From NCBI GenBank assembly GCA_005793345.1, contig SXSU01000115.1:1-35482 (forward strand): a stretch of 35,482 nt of DNA, given 5' to 3'. A program made the translations under genes and the position numbers. The notes under the pieces are model-generated. The model saw only the letters and a list, made by a program, of their open reading frames with translations. It did no database searches and had not been told where the DNA came from. This stretch comes from Bdellovibrionales bacterium (GTDB lineage: Bacteria > Bdellovibrionota > Bdellovibrionia > Bdellovibrionales > Bdellovibrionaceae). Position 1 is the stretch's first letter, and every line of letters starts with the position of its first letter. Positions 15,916 to 24,666 of this stretch are shown here, piece by piece.

Positions 15916-17097
15916 CTAAATATCTATATTCATCCTGATTTCAAATTTTCGACTTTCAACGGATTCATTTCTTGAACCAACATCTTCAGAATAAGTAACT
16001 AAATCTAGATTGAAAAAAGAAAATAGTGCCGAAGCCCCAGCGGTTAAATAACCTTGGCTGACACCAAATCGGTAATGACCTCTCCACCATGTAAACATTG
16101 TCCAATCAAATTCAAATCCTAAATGCAAACTCTTTTTAAAATTCACATTTGGATGAAGTATATCTCTAAAGTCCATTACTCCACGTCCACCAAATATTAA
16201 GAATTCGGGATATTCCCACCTTGTTCCTAAATCTATTCTTCGATAAAGTCGTTCTGGTTTACTAGTCGTATTAGTCTTATTATAAACATGAAGATTATTT
16301 GTAAATCCATAGTCGAATACATTTCTTACTACTGCACCAAAAGTAGGTCTTGCCAAACGAAGCAGAGACCAAAATCCTTCCGTAGGAATCTCAGGAGTAT
16401 ATAGTCCACCAATATCAGCATCAAAAGTTATTCCCTCTGATAAAAAGTCTGGATTAACAATTGTTGATGGACTAGAAATTGAATCCACAACTGACAACGA
16501 TGAGTTCATATATCCGCGATAAATTGATTTAAATGTTACTCCCAAAGAAGTTCTTCCAGATTCAAACCAATAGAAATCTTTTGCAAGAGCATAGGCCATA
16601 ATTGTATCTGTATAAGAAGTTACATTTAATGTCGGACCAAACCCTTTGTGAATGCTCATATTTAATGTTTCAGTAAATGGAATTACAGCCACACTCCAGT
16701 TAGGTCTTGCCCAAATTCCATTTGGCATCGTTAATTTAACAAAATAGTTATCACCATATGAATCATCTAGAACGCTTAGTACTTTTGATTTTTTTTGTGC
16801 TTCTGATCCATTCGTATCAGCTGCCTCACTAATTTTTTGTCCAAAAGTAAAAAAATCAACAGCAGCGCTTCCCCCTATATACAAATTAATTTGTCCATCA
16901 TCACGTCTTGCCAATGCTGCTGGGTTATAAAAAATTGCACTATAGTCATTTGCTAAAGCAACAAATGCATCACCCATTCCAAGAGCCCTTGGGCTTTCAT
17001 ATTCATGGTGAATTCTAAAATTAAGTGCCGAAGAAGCTAAAACATAATTACCAAAAAAATATATAGCAGATATTAAAGAATATTTTATTTTTTTCAC
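15916..17097 (-). CDS. Outer-membrane beta-barrel protein, PorV/UPF0164-like
   Basis: Predicted outer-membrane protein of about 393 residues with a signal peptide (KKIKYSLISAIYFFGNYVLAS). The mature N-terminus has the motif ESPRALGMGDAFVALANDYSAIFYNPAALA, which is typical of PorV/PorQ-, UPF0164- and FadL-like barrels. The rest alternates aromatic and polar residues as in beta-strands. Start choice: the frame is open to 17181, but the GTG at 17097 has GGGGAT just upstream and starts directly at the signal peptide. This start also leaves room for the divergent neighbour. A specific substrate or partner is not visible. Confidence 0.75.
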   Translation of the reverse strand: MKKIKYSLISAIYFFGNYVLASSALNFRIHHEYESPRALGMGDAFVALANDYSAIFYNPAALARRDDGQINLYIGGSAAVDFFTFGQKISEAADTNGSEAQKKSKVLSVLDDSYGDNYFVKLTMPNGIWARPNWSVAVIPFTETLNMSIHKGFGPTLNVTSYTDTIMAYALAKDFYWFESGRTSLGVTFKSIYRGYMNSSLSVVDSISSPSTIVNPDFLSEGITFDADIGGLYTPEIPTEGFWSLLRLARPTFGAVVRNVFDYGFTNNLHVYNKTNTTSKPERLYRRIDLGTRWEYPEFLIFGGRGVMDFRDILHPNVNFKKSLHLGFEFDWTMFTWWRGHYRFGVSQGYLTAGASALFSFFNLDLVTYSEDVGSRNESVESRKFEIRMNIDI

Positions 17098-17128
17098 AAC
17101 ATCCCCATTAGACTCGTTAGAATAGTCA

Positions 17129-17158
17129 TTGTCACTATCAACATATATAAGATATAAT
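17129..17158 (+). promoter_or_regulatory. Promoter giving a likely leaderless mRNA
   Basis: TTGTCA (17129-17134), an 18-nt spacer and a perfect TATAAT (17153-17158) end 7 nt before the ATG at 17166. The first in-frame ATG (17157) lies inside the -10 box and cannot be in the mRNA. Confidence 0.5.
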
Positions 17159-17165
17159 GAACTGC

Positions 17166-17861
17166 ATGAGATACTATTCAATAATTATCTTTTTACTTTA
17201 TACCTTGGTCCTGCAAATTGCTATTGCAAGCCCGCATAGCCAACTTAAAAAAAATAATATTGAAGAGAGTGAACCACAAAATCTAGACAGTATTGCAGAA
17301 CCTGTACACCTTGATTCAATGTCTATTTCAGACAAAAGTTCTGAGTCAGAATTAAACACTCAAAGCCCTCCACCCAATACTGCTACTAAGACAAAAGTTA
17401 CAAATAATATCGAAAGCTCTTCGCGCTTATTAAATTCTAAAAGTAAACTTCAAAATCAATTTGAGTTTTTTCCTGAGTTTGGTTTTTATAGTGGCCCTAG
17501 TACAAATTTAGACACCACTAGTTCTCTATTATTAGGAATACAAATCAGTTATAATAAAGAGGAAAATTCTTTTTGGAAAATTGGTTTTACATCAACTCCC
17601 ATCGGTACCTATCAATTTTTCACAATTTCTAAAAACTTTGAACTCAATTTAAAATCAATTAGATCTTCTTACTATAATGTGCACTTCAAACTTGCTTCAA
17701 ATCCCGAGGATGGGATTGCAACAATTGTTAATTTTCAAAATTATTTTTTTGGATTAAGTCTAGGTGGAATGCTTACAAAAAATTGGATTCTTGAAAGTTC
17801 TTTAGAACTTTTGACATTAAAAGGTTTAGGATTTGGAGTCTCTTTTCTATATATACTTTAA
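17166..17861 (+). CDS. Putative exported beta-barrel-like protein
   Basis: Unrecognised protein of about 231 residues. A signal peptide is clear (MRYYSIIIFLLYTLVLQIAIASP). A Ser/Asn/Thr-rich low-complexity stretch of about 70 residues follows. The C-terminal about 135 residues alternate strands (FEFFPEFGFYSGP, LLLGIQISYN, FWKIGFTSTPIGTYQFF, YYNVHFKLAS, GLSLGGMLTKNWILESSLELL, GLGFGVSFLYIL) in a small beta-barrel pattern. No Shine-Dalgarno sequence is present, and the -10 box forces a start at 17166 rather than 17157. It is divergent from the neighbouring barrel protein, perhaps with a related envelope role. Confidence 0.6.
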   Translation: MRYYSIIIFLLYTLVLQIAIASPHSQLKKNNIEESEPQNLDSIAEPVHLDSMSISDKSSESELNTQSPPPNTATKTKVTNNIESSSRLLNSKSKLQNQFEFFPEFGFYSGPSTNLDTTSSLLLGIQISYNKEENSFWKIGFTSTPIGTYQFFTISKNFELNLKSIRSSYYNVHFKLASNPEDGIATIVNFQNYFFGLSLGGMLTKNWILESSLELLTLKGLGFGVSFLYIL

Positions 17862-17881
17862 AAAAGACTTTATTATTGAGA

Positions 17882-17925
17882 TGTAAAGTGTTGTAAAGTG
17901 TTGTAAAGTGTTGTAAAGTGTTGTA
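17882..17925. repeat. 10-bp direct repeat array upstream of the HTH-GHKL gene
   Basis: The unit TGTAAAGTGT occurs four times head to tail without variation (17882-17921), followed by a partial TGTA. The period of 10 bp places each copy on the same face of the helix. The array ends 46 nt before the ATG at 17972, where a promoter or operator would lie. A TTGTAG at its end could act as a -35. Confidence 0.9.
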
Positions 17926-17971
17926 GAATTATGCAAAATACATATTTATTACAAATAGTTAGGATTGCTTT

Positions 17972-19039
17972 ATGGGAGACAAACTAAGCATATCTGAGGC
18001 CGCTAGGTTTTTAAAAATTTCAAGGCCGACTTTTAATATTCGAAGACTAAAGTACAAATTTAAAGAGATTATTGAAGGTAGCAAAATTTGTATAAAGAAA
18101 AGTGAATTATTAAATATATACGCCAACGAACATTATAATAATCAAAATGTGAACTTAATTTTAACAGAAAATGATTCCATTGAAAAAATATTGATTGATC
18201 ATAATACTTTTGACCTAAGATTAATAAATCTAATTGATGGTTATGGAATTATTACTTTAATGACTACTGCTGTTTCAATATTAGAGTCTGGCAAATCATT
18301 ATATGTTGTTTTGTTAGACCTTCCATCAATTAGAATATTAAAATCCGCTGGTTTCTTTTCAGAACTAAAACGAAGATTTAATAATAGAGTTTTCTATAAT
18401 GAGAACTTATCCACAATTCAGGATACCGAAAAACCATTTTTAGCATTACATTATCTTGCCTATAAAGGGCAAGAGCGGAAAATTCTAGAAGATTTGGTAC
18501 CTTTGCTCATAAAACAAAATTTCAGCGAAGATGTCATAGGTTACTTAGGTTGGATTACTGGTGAACTAGCTGATAACTCACTAACACATGCACAAGGGCC
18601 TTGCTATATTTTAATTGGTCAATTTGATGGTCCAAATAATTATTTGGAATTAGCTATAGGAGATACAGGAAAAGGAATCCAAAAATCTTTAAAAGAAAAT
18701 TTAAAATATAAATCACTTACTGATCAAGAGGCATTTTTAAAAGCATTTCAATCTAAAGTTAGCTGTTGGCCTGATGAGAATGAAAGAGGAAAAGGGCTTT
18801 GTGATTTATTAATTGTTGCCATGGGTAATGGTGCCTTATTAAGGGTTGATTCAAAAAAACTGGGGCTAATGTTTAATTTTACAAACGGCCAGAAAGAGGT
18901 CATTAAAAAAAATCCCTCTTCTAATTTTGGAGGATCACGCTTTAGTTTATTGTTAATAAACGGAAATTTTGTGAACATTACCAGAGGTGAAGTTGATAAG
19001 TTTATAGAAAGAGAAAGGGAGCGACTATGCAAACTATAA
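17972..19039 (+). CDS. HTH - STAS-like - GHKL ATPase regulatory protein
   Basis: Composite regulator of 355 residues, not a named gene. Residues about 4-50 form an excisionase/MerR-like helix-turn-helix (LSISEAARFLKISRPTFNIRR, then ICIKKSELLNIY). Residues about 80-135 (GYGIITLMTTAVSILESG, then LPSIRILKSAGFF) resemble the degenerate STAS-like segment found before some anti-sigma-type ATPases. Residues about 185-330 carry a GHKL/HATPase fold: N box GELADNSLTHA (197-207), G1 GDTGKGIQ (230-237), G2 ENERGKGLCDLL (269-280) and GGSRFSLLL near the end. No phosphorylatable His domain is seen, so this is a kinase-like switch or nucleotide sensor rather than a sensor kinase. AGGAT lies 6 nt before the ATG. 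It overlaps the next gene by 13 nt. Confidence 0.8.
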   Translation: MGDKLSISEAARFLKISRPTFNIRRLKYKFKEIIEGSKICIKKSELLNIYANEHYNNQNVNLILTENDSIEKILIDHNTFDLRLINLIDGYGIITLMTTAVSILESGKSLYVVLLDLPSIRILKSAGFFSELKRRFNNRVFYNENLSTIQDTEKPFLALHYLAYKGQERKILEDLVPLLIKQNFSEDVIGYLGWITGELADNSLTHAQGPCYILIGQFDGPNNYLELAIGDTGKGIQKSLKENLKYKSLTDQEAFLKAFQSKVSCWPDENERGKGLCDLLIVAMGNGALLRVDSKKLGLMFNFTNGQKEVIKKNPSSNFGGSRFSLLLINGNFVNITRGEVDKFIERERERLCKL

Positions 19040-19308
19040 GGTTAAAAGAATTTGGCGTAATGTTAACAGGTCGACCATATGGCGTTCAAATATATTCTGA
19101 ACTTCAAGCTAAGTATGATACCAAAACTGAAATTACACTTGATTTTACTGGTGTTGCAGCATTAGGGTCTTCTTTTGGAGAAGAGGTAGTAGTACCTTTT
19201 GCAAAAAAACAGGGTTGTAAAATTACCATTCGATCAGCAAACTCTGCTGTAAAAAGTTGCCTCCTGTTAATTGCTAAAGATTTCAATTTGAGCATTAATT
19301 TCTTATAA
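19027..19308 (+). CDS. STAS-like (DUF4325) protein, partner of the GHKL regulator
   Basis: Small single-domain protein of 93 residues matching the STAS-like DUF4325 pattern: ITLDFTGVAALGSSFGEEVVVPFAKK (about 36-61), then CKITIRSANSAVKSCLLLIAK. DUF4325 proteins are commonly encoded next to GHKL ATPases, but their role is not settled. The ATG lies inside the end of the preceding gene (13-nt overlap) with GGGAG 6 nt upstream, so the two are very probably translated as a coupled pair and act together. Its stop overlaps the convergent coaE stop in the palindrome TTATAA. Confidence 0.8.
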   Translation: MQTIRLKEFGVMLTGRPYGVQIYSELQAKYDTKTEITLDFTGVAALGSSFGEEVVVPFAKKQGCKITIRSANSAVKSCLLLIAKDFNLSINFL

Positions 19309-19890
19309 CTTTTCAATTATTTTTTTTACTTGGATATCTAGATCTTCAATTGTTTTGTTGTTAAGTATAACATGTGTTGATCTTTTAGCTTTTTCTTCCA
19401 TTGAAATTTGATTTTGAATTCGATTCTCAATTTCTTCTATGTTCCAATTGTTTCTTAATTTTAATCGTTCAATTTGTTTTTCTTTAGTCGTATATACACA
19501 CCAGATTTGATCAAATTGATTCTCTAATTTTTTTTCAAATAACAAAGGGACATCATAAAAAACAGCTTTTGCGCCTTGTGCTTCATACATCTCTTTTAAA
19601 CTTTTTACTTTTAGTTGAACTTCAGGGTGAATTATTGATTCTAAAATAAAAAGGCTATTCTTATTCTGAAAAACAAGTTGTCCTAATTTTTTTCGATCAA
19701 TATCACCATCTAAATTTAAAACTCCTGGACCAAAGTTTTGAATAACTTTTAAATAAGCACTAGTTCCTTTAGAAATAACTTCATGTGATATTTGATCTGC
19801 ATCAATAACAGGAAAACCTAGACTTAAGATGAGTCTTGCAACAGTTGTTTTCCCTGAACCTATACTGCCTGTTAGGCCAATCCATAACAT
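19303..19890 (-). CDS. coaE: Dephospho-CoA kinase
   Basis: Catalyses the last step of coenzyme A synthesis, ATP-dependent phosphorylation of the 3'-OH of dephospho-CoA. The P-loop GLTGSIGSGKTTVARL (5-20), VIDADQISHEV (33-43) and the lid region around 130-160 (WCVYTTKEKQIERLKLRN) are standard. The length of 195 is usual. AGGGA lies 7 nt before the ATG. It is single and convergent with the STAS-like gene, with 6 nt of overlap. Confidence 0.96.
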   Translation of the reverse strand: MLWIGLTGSIGSGKTTVARLILSLGFPVIDADQISHEVISKGTSAYLKVIQNFGPGVLNLDGDIDRKKLGQLVFQNKNSLFILESIIHPEVQLKVKSLKEMYEAQGAKAVFYDVPLLFEKKLENQFDQIWCVYTTKEKQIERLKLRNNWNIEEIENRIQNQISMEEKAKRSTHVILNNKTIEDLDIQVKKIIEKL

Positions 19891-19908
19891 ATTTTAATCC
19901 CTAGACCT

Positions 19909-19935
19909 TAATAATTTTCTTCATATTACCGATAG
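19909..19935 (+). promoter_or_regulatory. Candidate sigma-28 (FliA) promoter of the Ser/Thr kinase gene
   Basis: TAATAATT (19909-19916), 11 nt, then ACCGATAG (19928-19935) resembles the FliA consensus TAAAGTTT-N11-GCCGATAA: exact spacing, 5 of 8 and 6 of 8 positions. The expected start near 19942 gives a short leader with AGGA before the GTG at 19960. Confidence 0.4.
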
Positions 19936-19959
19936 ATAATCTGACAAGAAAGGATAACT

Positions 19960-22008
19960 GTGTCAGAAAATTATGAGAGACTCGGAAATTATGTGCTCTT
20001 AGAAAAACTGAATTCCGGTGGAATGGCAGAAGTTTTTCTTTCTAAATCTGTTGGAGCTAACGGAGTTAATAAATTTTTTGCAATCAAACGTATCCTTCCG
20101 CAGTATGCTGACGCCAAAGAATTTATCGACATGTTTAAAGAAGAAGCGAAAATTGCGGTAAATCTTGATCATAGCAATGTCGTTTCAATTATTGATTTTA
20201 AAGTTTCACATTCACAATTGTATCTTGTAATGGATTACGTTCAAGGTCAAAATTTGCGCCAATTGCTCCAACAAAAAAAGAAAAAAAATCTTGAGCTTAA
20301 TTTACCTTTTATAGTGTATATTATTCGAGAAGTCGCAGCCGGTTTGGATCATGCTCATAAATGCAATGATAAAACTTCTGGGAGACCTTTAAATATTATT
20401 CATCGAGATATGAGCCCTCAAAATATTATGATCTCTTATGAGGGTGAAATTAAAGTTGTCGATTTTGGAATCGCCAAAGCTGAAACAGCTGGTGATTCAA
20501 CACGAGTAGGTACTCTCAAGGGAAAATTTAGCTATATGAGCCCAGAGCAAGCAGAGGGTCTTGTAATAGATCAAACAACCGATATCTTTTCATTAGGTAT
20601 AATATTATGGGAGTTAATTGCAGATGATCGTCTATTTGTTGCAAATAATGAATTTAATATTTTAAAAAGAATTAAAGAGTGTGATATTCCTGATATAAAA
20701 AGAGTATCATCAAATATTCCTCCAGAACTCGAAAAAATTGTTAAAAAATCTTTAATGAAGGATAAGACCCAAAGATATCAAACGGCAAGTGAGTTACTAA
20801 GAGATTTAACTCGATTTTTGAATAAAGAATATCCTGATTTTACAAGAAATGATTTTGCTACATTCATGAAGTTTTTATTTGAAGACGAATTTAGATATAA
20901 CCAAAACCAGCTCGTTAAGTATTCTAAAATTCAACTTGAAAGCAATCCACAAAATACAATACCTGAAAATACTTTTTCGGTAGTTGCCCAAAGTAATGAT
21001 GGGGCACCGAAAGGTTTATTAGCATTGGAGCCACCAGCCTTAACTCCCATTAACCCTAATCCAAGCGCTCAACTTCGTAATATTGTAAACAATACAGCTC
21101 AAAATAATTTAACAAATACAAAACCGTTAATTAGTACTCATAGTGAAAACATAAATAAATCATTAGAAGTTAGAAAAACTCAATCTAATATTAGTCAAGC
21201 ATTTCAGAAATCAACTGCGACAAAATCATCAACTATGAGTTCCTCTATTGCTTTTGGACAAATTCGCGGTACAAGTTCAAGTGGAGTTCATGCGCAAGTA
21301 AGATTTAATAAGAAAAAACAAAGTCCGTTGGACTCTATAGTTAGAGTTCTAAGTGTGATCTTAATTGTAATAAGTATTTTATTTGGAGCATATTATTTTA
21401 AAGCTGGAAAAATACCTGGAGGAACATTTGTTTTCAAAGGAAAAGATAAGTCTGGCCATGGAAAAAATGGCAGTGCAGATGGAAAATCTGGAAATAACTC
21501 CACTGGAGAAGCCGGTCAATCTGAACTTGGCAGCACTAAACCATCTACAAATGGTAAGTATTCAATATTAATTCAGAGCTCTCCCATCAAAGCTAGAATT
21601 TATTTAAATAGTATTGATACAGGATTATTTTCTCCAGCTGCAATTGAGGTTTCACCAAATACTCCATTTACAATTACTTTATTAGCAGATGGCTATTTAC
21701 CCTATACTGGGAGATATACTGCAACAGTAAATGGCCAAAAATTGAACGCAAATTTGCAACAAATTTCTATAGGCTATGTAAATATTAAAGTCATAAACGC
21801 TGGTGTAGATACAATTGTGTATGTTAATGATTTAAAACTTGAAGATAAACCACCAATTTCAAGGTATCCTATTCCAGCGGGAACTCCTGTAAGAATACGT
21901 GCAGAAGCACCTTTTACAAATGCTTCAGCAGAAACAACTGTTACTGTTGGTAAAGATGAAAAAACAAATGTTGAACTTATTTTGTCAACCTCAGCAAATG
22001 GTCGATAA
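19960..22008 (+). CDS. PknB-type Ser/Thr protein kinase with PEGA repeats
   Basis: Membrane-anchored Hanks-type kinase of 682 residues. Kinase domain about 8-288: Gly-rich loop LNSGGMAEVFLSK, ATP-binding K43 (AIKRIL), catalytic loop IIHRDMSPQNIM (D150), DFG at 168-170, and SYMSPEQAEG. A Ser/Asn/Gln-rich juxtamembrane stretch (330-455), one helix (about 460-480) and a Gly/Ser/Lys linker (481-525) follow. The extracytoplasmic part has two PEGA-like domains: SILIQSSPIKARIYLNSIDTG, then YVNIKVINAGVDTIVYVND. The GTG start has AAAGGA 5 nt upstream. The acyl-CoA ligase follows 2 nt after the stop. PEGA domains suggest that the outer part contacts the envelope. Confidence 0.93.
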   Translation: MSENYERLGNYVLLEKLNSGGMAEVFLSKSVGANGVNKFFAIKRILPQYADAKEFIDMFKEEAKIAVNLDHSNVVSIIDFKVSHSQLYLVMDYVQGQNLRQLLQQKKKKNLELNLPFIVYIIREVAAGLDHAHKCNDKTSGRPLNIIHRDMSPQNIMISYEGEIKVVDFGIAKAETAGDSTRVGTLKGKFSYMSPEQAEGLVIDQTTDIFSLGIILWELIADDRLFVANNEFNILKRIKECDIPDIKRVSSNIPPELEKIVKKSLMKDKTQRYQTASELLRDLTRFLNKEYPDFTRNDFATFMKFLFEDEFRYNQNQLVKYSKIQLESNPQNTIPENTFSVVAQSNDGAPKGLLALEPPALTPINPNPSAQLRNIVNNTAQNNLTNTKPLISTHSENINKSLEVRKTQSNISQAFQKSTATKSSTMSSSIAFGQIRGTSSSGVHAQVRFNKKKQSPLDSIVRVLSVILIVISILFGAYYFKAGKIPGGTFVFKGKDKSGHGKNGSADGKSGNNSTGEAGQSELGSTKPSTNGKYSILIQSSPIKARIYLNSIDTGLFSPAAIEVSPNTPFTITLLADGYLPYTGRYTATVNGQKLNANLQQISIGYVNIKVINAGVDTIVYVNDLKLEDKPPISRYPIPAGTPVRIRAEAPFTNASAETTVTVGKDEKTNVELILSTSANGR

Positions 22009-22010
22009 AA

Positions 22011-23807
22011 ATGGATAGTAAAAATACTTTAGTGAGACAACTTCCTATTGCTTATGATCTTTCACCAAAAAAAATTGCAATTAAATATAAAAGTAAAAAA
22101 GATGCTAAATGGTCTTCAATTATTTGGAAAAACTATATTTCTGAAATTATTAAATTGCATTATACTTTTAAAACAAATGATTTAAGCAAGCATTCAAAAA
22201 TAGGAATCTTTTCTAATTCAAGATATGAATGGGCTCTTGTTGATTGGGCAGCATTAAGTTGTGAGCTAATTACAATTCCCATTTATCCAAATATCTCTAG
22301 TGAGGATTTAGAGTATATTATAAATGATGGTAAAATTAAATATCTATTTATTGAATCTTATAGTTTGTTAAAACAATGGATGATGATAAAACAAAGATGT
22401 CAAACTGTTCAAAAAGTTATAGTTTTCGATTTTGATGAAACTGATCAAATCGATTCTCAGGTAATTAGCTTTAATCAATTTTATAAACAACAAAATAGCA
22501 ATTTAGAAATTATTACTACTGATATATTTTCTAATTTTAAGTTAAATTGTGATAACGTTTCACCTGATAGTGTAGCAACAATAATTTACACTTCAGGAAC
22601 TACAGGTAGACCTAAACCTATTTCATTAACTCATCATAATGTTTATTCGTCTTCTTTAAATGCACTTAATACATTGAACGTAAAATCTGACGATATTACA
22701 CTTTCAGTATTACCTTATTCACATGTATTGGGACGAACAGAGCATTTTGGACATATTCTTTTTAATTATACTCTCGTCTTCTCGCAAAGCTTAGATAAAA
22801 TTAGACAGGAGCTAAAAGAAGTCGAACCGACAATACTTGTGGGAGTTCCCCGAATTTTTGAAAAAATTTATACTTCAATAAAACTGAAATCAGAAACAAA
22901 TTTTTTTCAAAGAACTGCATTCAATCGAGCGACAGATATTTCTTCTCAACTTAGCCATATCCAACAAACTGATAATTTAGCTTCAATTGGATTAATTTTG
23001 AAGTACTTTATCGCTAAACCACTTGTACTGGACCGAATAAAGCATGAGGTCTTTGGTTCTCGTTTTAGGTTTGCAATTACTGGAGGAGCAACTTTAAATA
23101 AAGATATTGCAGAATTTTTTCATGGCATTGGTATTTTAGTATTAGAAGGTTATGGCTTAACAGAAACTTCTGGTCCAATTACAGTAAACACAAAATTTGA
23201 TTATCAATTTGGGACAGTTGGAAAACCTATTTCAGGAGCAAATATTAAAATTAACTCAGATGGTGAAATTCTTGTTAGTGGTGACTCAGTTATGAATAAT
23301 AATTCAACTAACAACTATCAATTTTTAGACTCGTGGTTAAAAACTGGCGATATTGGTTATATTAACAATAAAGGCAACTTAGTTATTACTGATCGAAAAC
23401 GGGATTTAATTAAAACAGCGAATGGAAAATTTATAGCACCACAAAAATTAGAGAGCTTAGTAAAGCAAATTAAATATATTAGCCAATGCCATATACATGG
23501 TGAGCAAAAAAAATATATAGTTGCATTATGCACACTCAATAAAAGTTTGATTATTCAATTTGCTCAGGAGAACAATATTTCTTTTACATCAATTGCTGAC
23601 TTGAGAGAAAAATCTCAAGTTCAAGAATTAATTCGAAAAGGTATTGCAAATATAAATCACCAACTTGCTTCCCATGAAACCATTAAAAATTTTTATTTAC
23701 TTCCAAATGAATTTACTATCGAAGATGGAGAGCTTACACCTTCCATGAAACTAAAAAGAAAAGTTATTGATGAAAAATATAAAAATATAATTGATTCTCT
23801 ATATTAG
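22011..23807 (+). CDS. Long-chain acyl-CoA ligase (AMP-forming)
   Basis: ANL-superfamily adenylate-forming enzyme that activates fatty acids with ATP and CoA. The P-loop motif IIYTSGTTGRPKPISLTHHN (about 196-215), the A5-type motif LEGYGLTETSGPI, and the hinge/core motifs TGDIGYINNKGNLVITDRKRDLIKTANGKFIAPQKLE are all present. At 598 residues with an LTETSGP motif it belongs with the FadD15/FAA-like long-chain ligases. There is no clear Shine-Dalgarno sequence; the ATG lies 2 nt after the kinase stop, so translation is probably coupled. Confidence 0.92.
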   Translation: MDSKNTLVRQLPIAYDLSPKKIAIKYKSKKDAKWSSIIWKNYISEIIKLHYTFKTNDLSKHSKIGIFSNSRYEWALVDWAALSCELITIPIYPNISSEDLEYIINDGKIKYLFIESYSLLKQWMMIKQRCQTVQKVIVFDFDETDQIDSQVISFNQFYKQQNSNLEIITTDIFSNFKLNCDNVSPDSVATIIYTSGTTGRPKPISLTHHNVYSSSLNALNTLNVKSDDITLSVLPYSHVLGRTEHFGHILFNYTLVFSQSLDKIRQELKEVEPTILVGVPRIFEKIYTSIKLKSETNFFQRTAFNRATDISSQLSHIQQTDNLASIGLILKYFIAKPLVLDRIKHEVFGSRFRFAITGGATLNKDIAEFFHGIGILVLEGYGLTETSGPITVNTKFDYQFGTVGKPISGANIKINSDGEILVSGDSVMNNNSTNNYQFLDSWLKTGDIGYINNKGNLVITDRKRDLIKTANGKFIAPQKLESLVKQIKYISQCHIHGEQKKYIVALCTLNKSLIIQFAQENNISFTSIADLREKSQVQELIRKGIANINHQLASHETIKNFYLLPNEFTIEDGELTPSMKLKRKVIDEKYKNIIDSLY

Positions 23808-23829
23808 CAGTCTAAGTTAGTTATTATAA

Positions 23830-23861
23830 GGATGATTATAAATCATCCCAAACAAACAAGA
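23830..23861. terminator. Hairpin with AACAAACAAGA tail between convergent genes
   Basis: GGATGATT (23830-23837) pairs perfectly with AATCATCC (23841-23848) around ATA, followed by CAAACAAACAAGA. The same tail follows a similar hairpin at 31880-31913. It is probably the terminator of the minus-strand barrel gene, and possibly of the acyl-CoA ligase as well. Confidence 0.55.
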
Positions 23862-23877
23862 AAATAGCAGCTCGAAA

Positions 23878-24663
23878 TTATTTGCCTACATAAAATCTCA
23901 AAATTAACCCACCAAAAACTCCACCAAAATTAATTTCTTTTGCGGTAGTACCATCTAACTTTTTAACAACATCACCTTTGAGGTGAGAACCCGTAATTGT
24001 AGTAACATCTTTTTTATATGTTAAGGAATTAAAATTGAGTTGGCGGTATCCAGCCTCTAGTGTGAAGGTTGTTGCATCACTTAAAAAACTCTCTATAGCA
24101 AATGAGGCTGACATCATAGAGGCCACACCACCTACCTCTTCTGAAAAATCAGCCAAACTATTAAATGCCGTCTGACCCGCAGTAGTGAAAGCATAATGGT
24201 TAGTATAACTCATAGTTCCCGATCCACCACTCAAGTTCAAATAAGCTCGCCATAACTCACCTTTTGCTAAAACAATATCAAATCCAAATTTTGGAATAAG
24301 TGCTGAGACATCTGAATCCAAGGTAAATAAATTTTGAGATGCAACATCGTATCCACTTACTCCAGCTAAGGCTTTAGGGTGAATAATTTCAACACCAAGT
24401 AAAAATCCAACTTGTGGGGATGTATAAACAACACCAATCTCTCCAGCAAGATTTGATGAAAATGTTTGTGAAACTGTGGCTGAAGAATCAATAGATTCAG
24501 AAAATGGCTTTTGTAAAACCAATGAAGATCCTGTTGTTCCCTTAAAGTAAGAAGCAACTTTTTGATCATTAAGACTAAATACTCGAGCTATAGTAGTGGT
24601 CGAAATTAAATTAAATATTAAAACAAAAGCAAAAACAATTTTTTTTTGTTGAGTTCTTTTCAT
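23878..24663 (-). CDS. Predicted outer-membrane protein
   Basis: Unrecognised protein of 261 residues. It has an N-terminal signal peptide (KKIVFAFVLIFNLISTTTIARVF) and a mature part rich in alternating strands: LAGEIGVVYTSPQVGFLLGVEII, AYLNLSGGSGTMSYTNHYAF, MMSASFAIESFLSDATTFTLEAGYRQLNF, and GGVFGGLILRFYVGK. This is consistent with an eight-or-more-stranded barrel of the Omp type. It starts 3 nt after the stop of the AMIN-like gene, so the two form an operon. Confidence 0.65.
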   Translation of the reverse strand: MKRTQQKKIVFAFVLIFNLISTTTIARVFSLNDQKVASYFKGTTGSSLVLQKPFSESIDSSATVSQTFSSNLAGEIGVVYTSPQVGFLLGVEIIHPKALAGVSGYDVASQNLFTLDSDVSALIPKFGFDIVLAKGELWRAYLNLSGGSGTMSYTNHYAFTTAGQTAFNSLADFSEEVGGVASMMSASFAIESFLSDATTFTLEAGYRQLNFNSLTYKKDVTTITGSHLKGDVVKKLDGTTAKEINFGGVFGGLILRFYVGK

Positions 24664-24666
24664 AAT

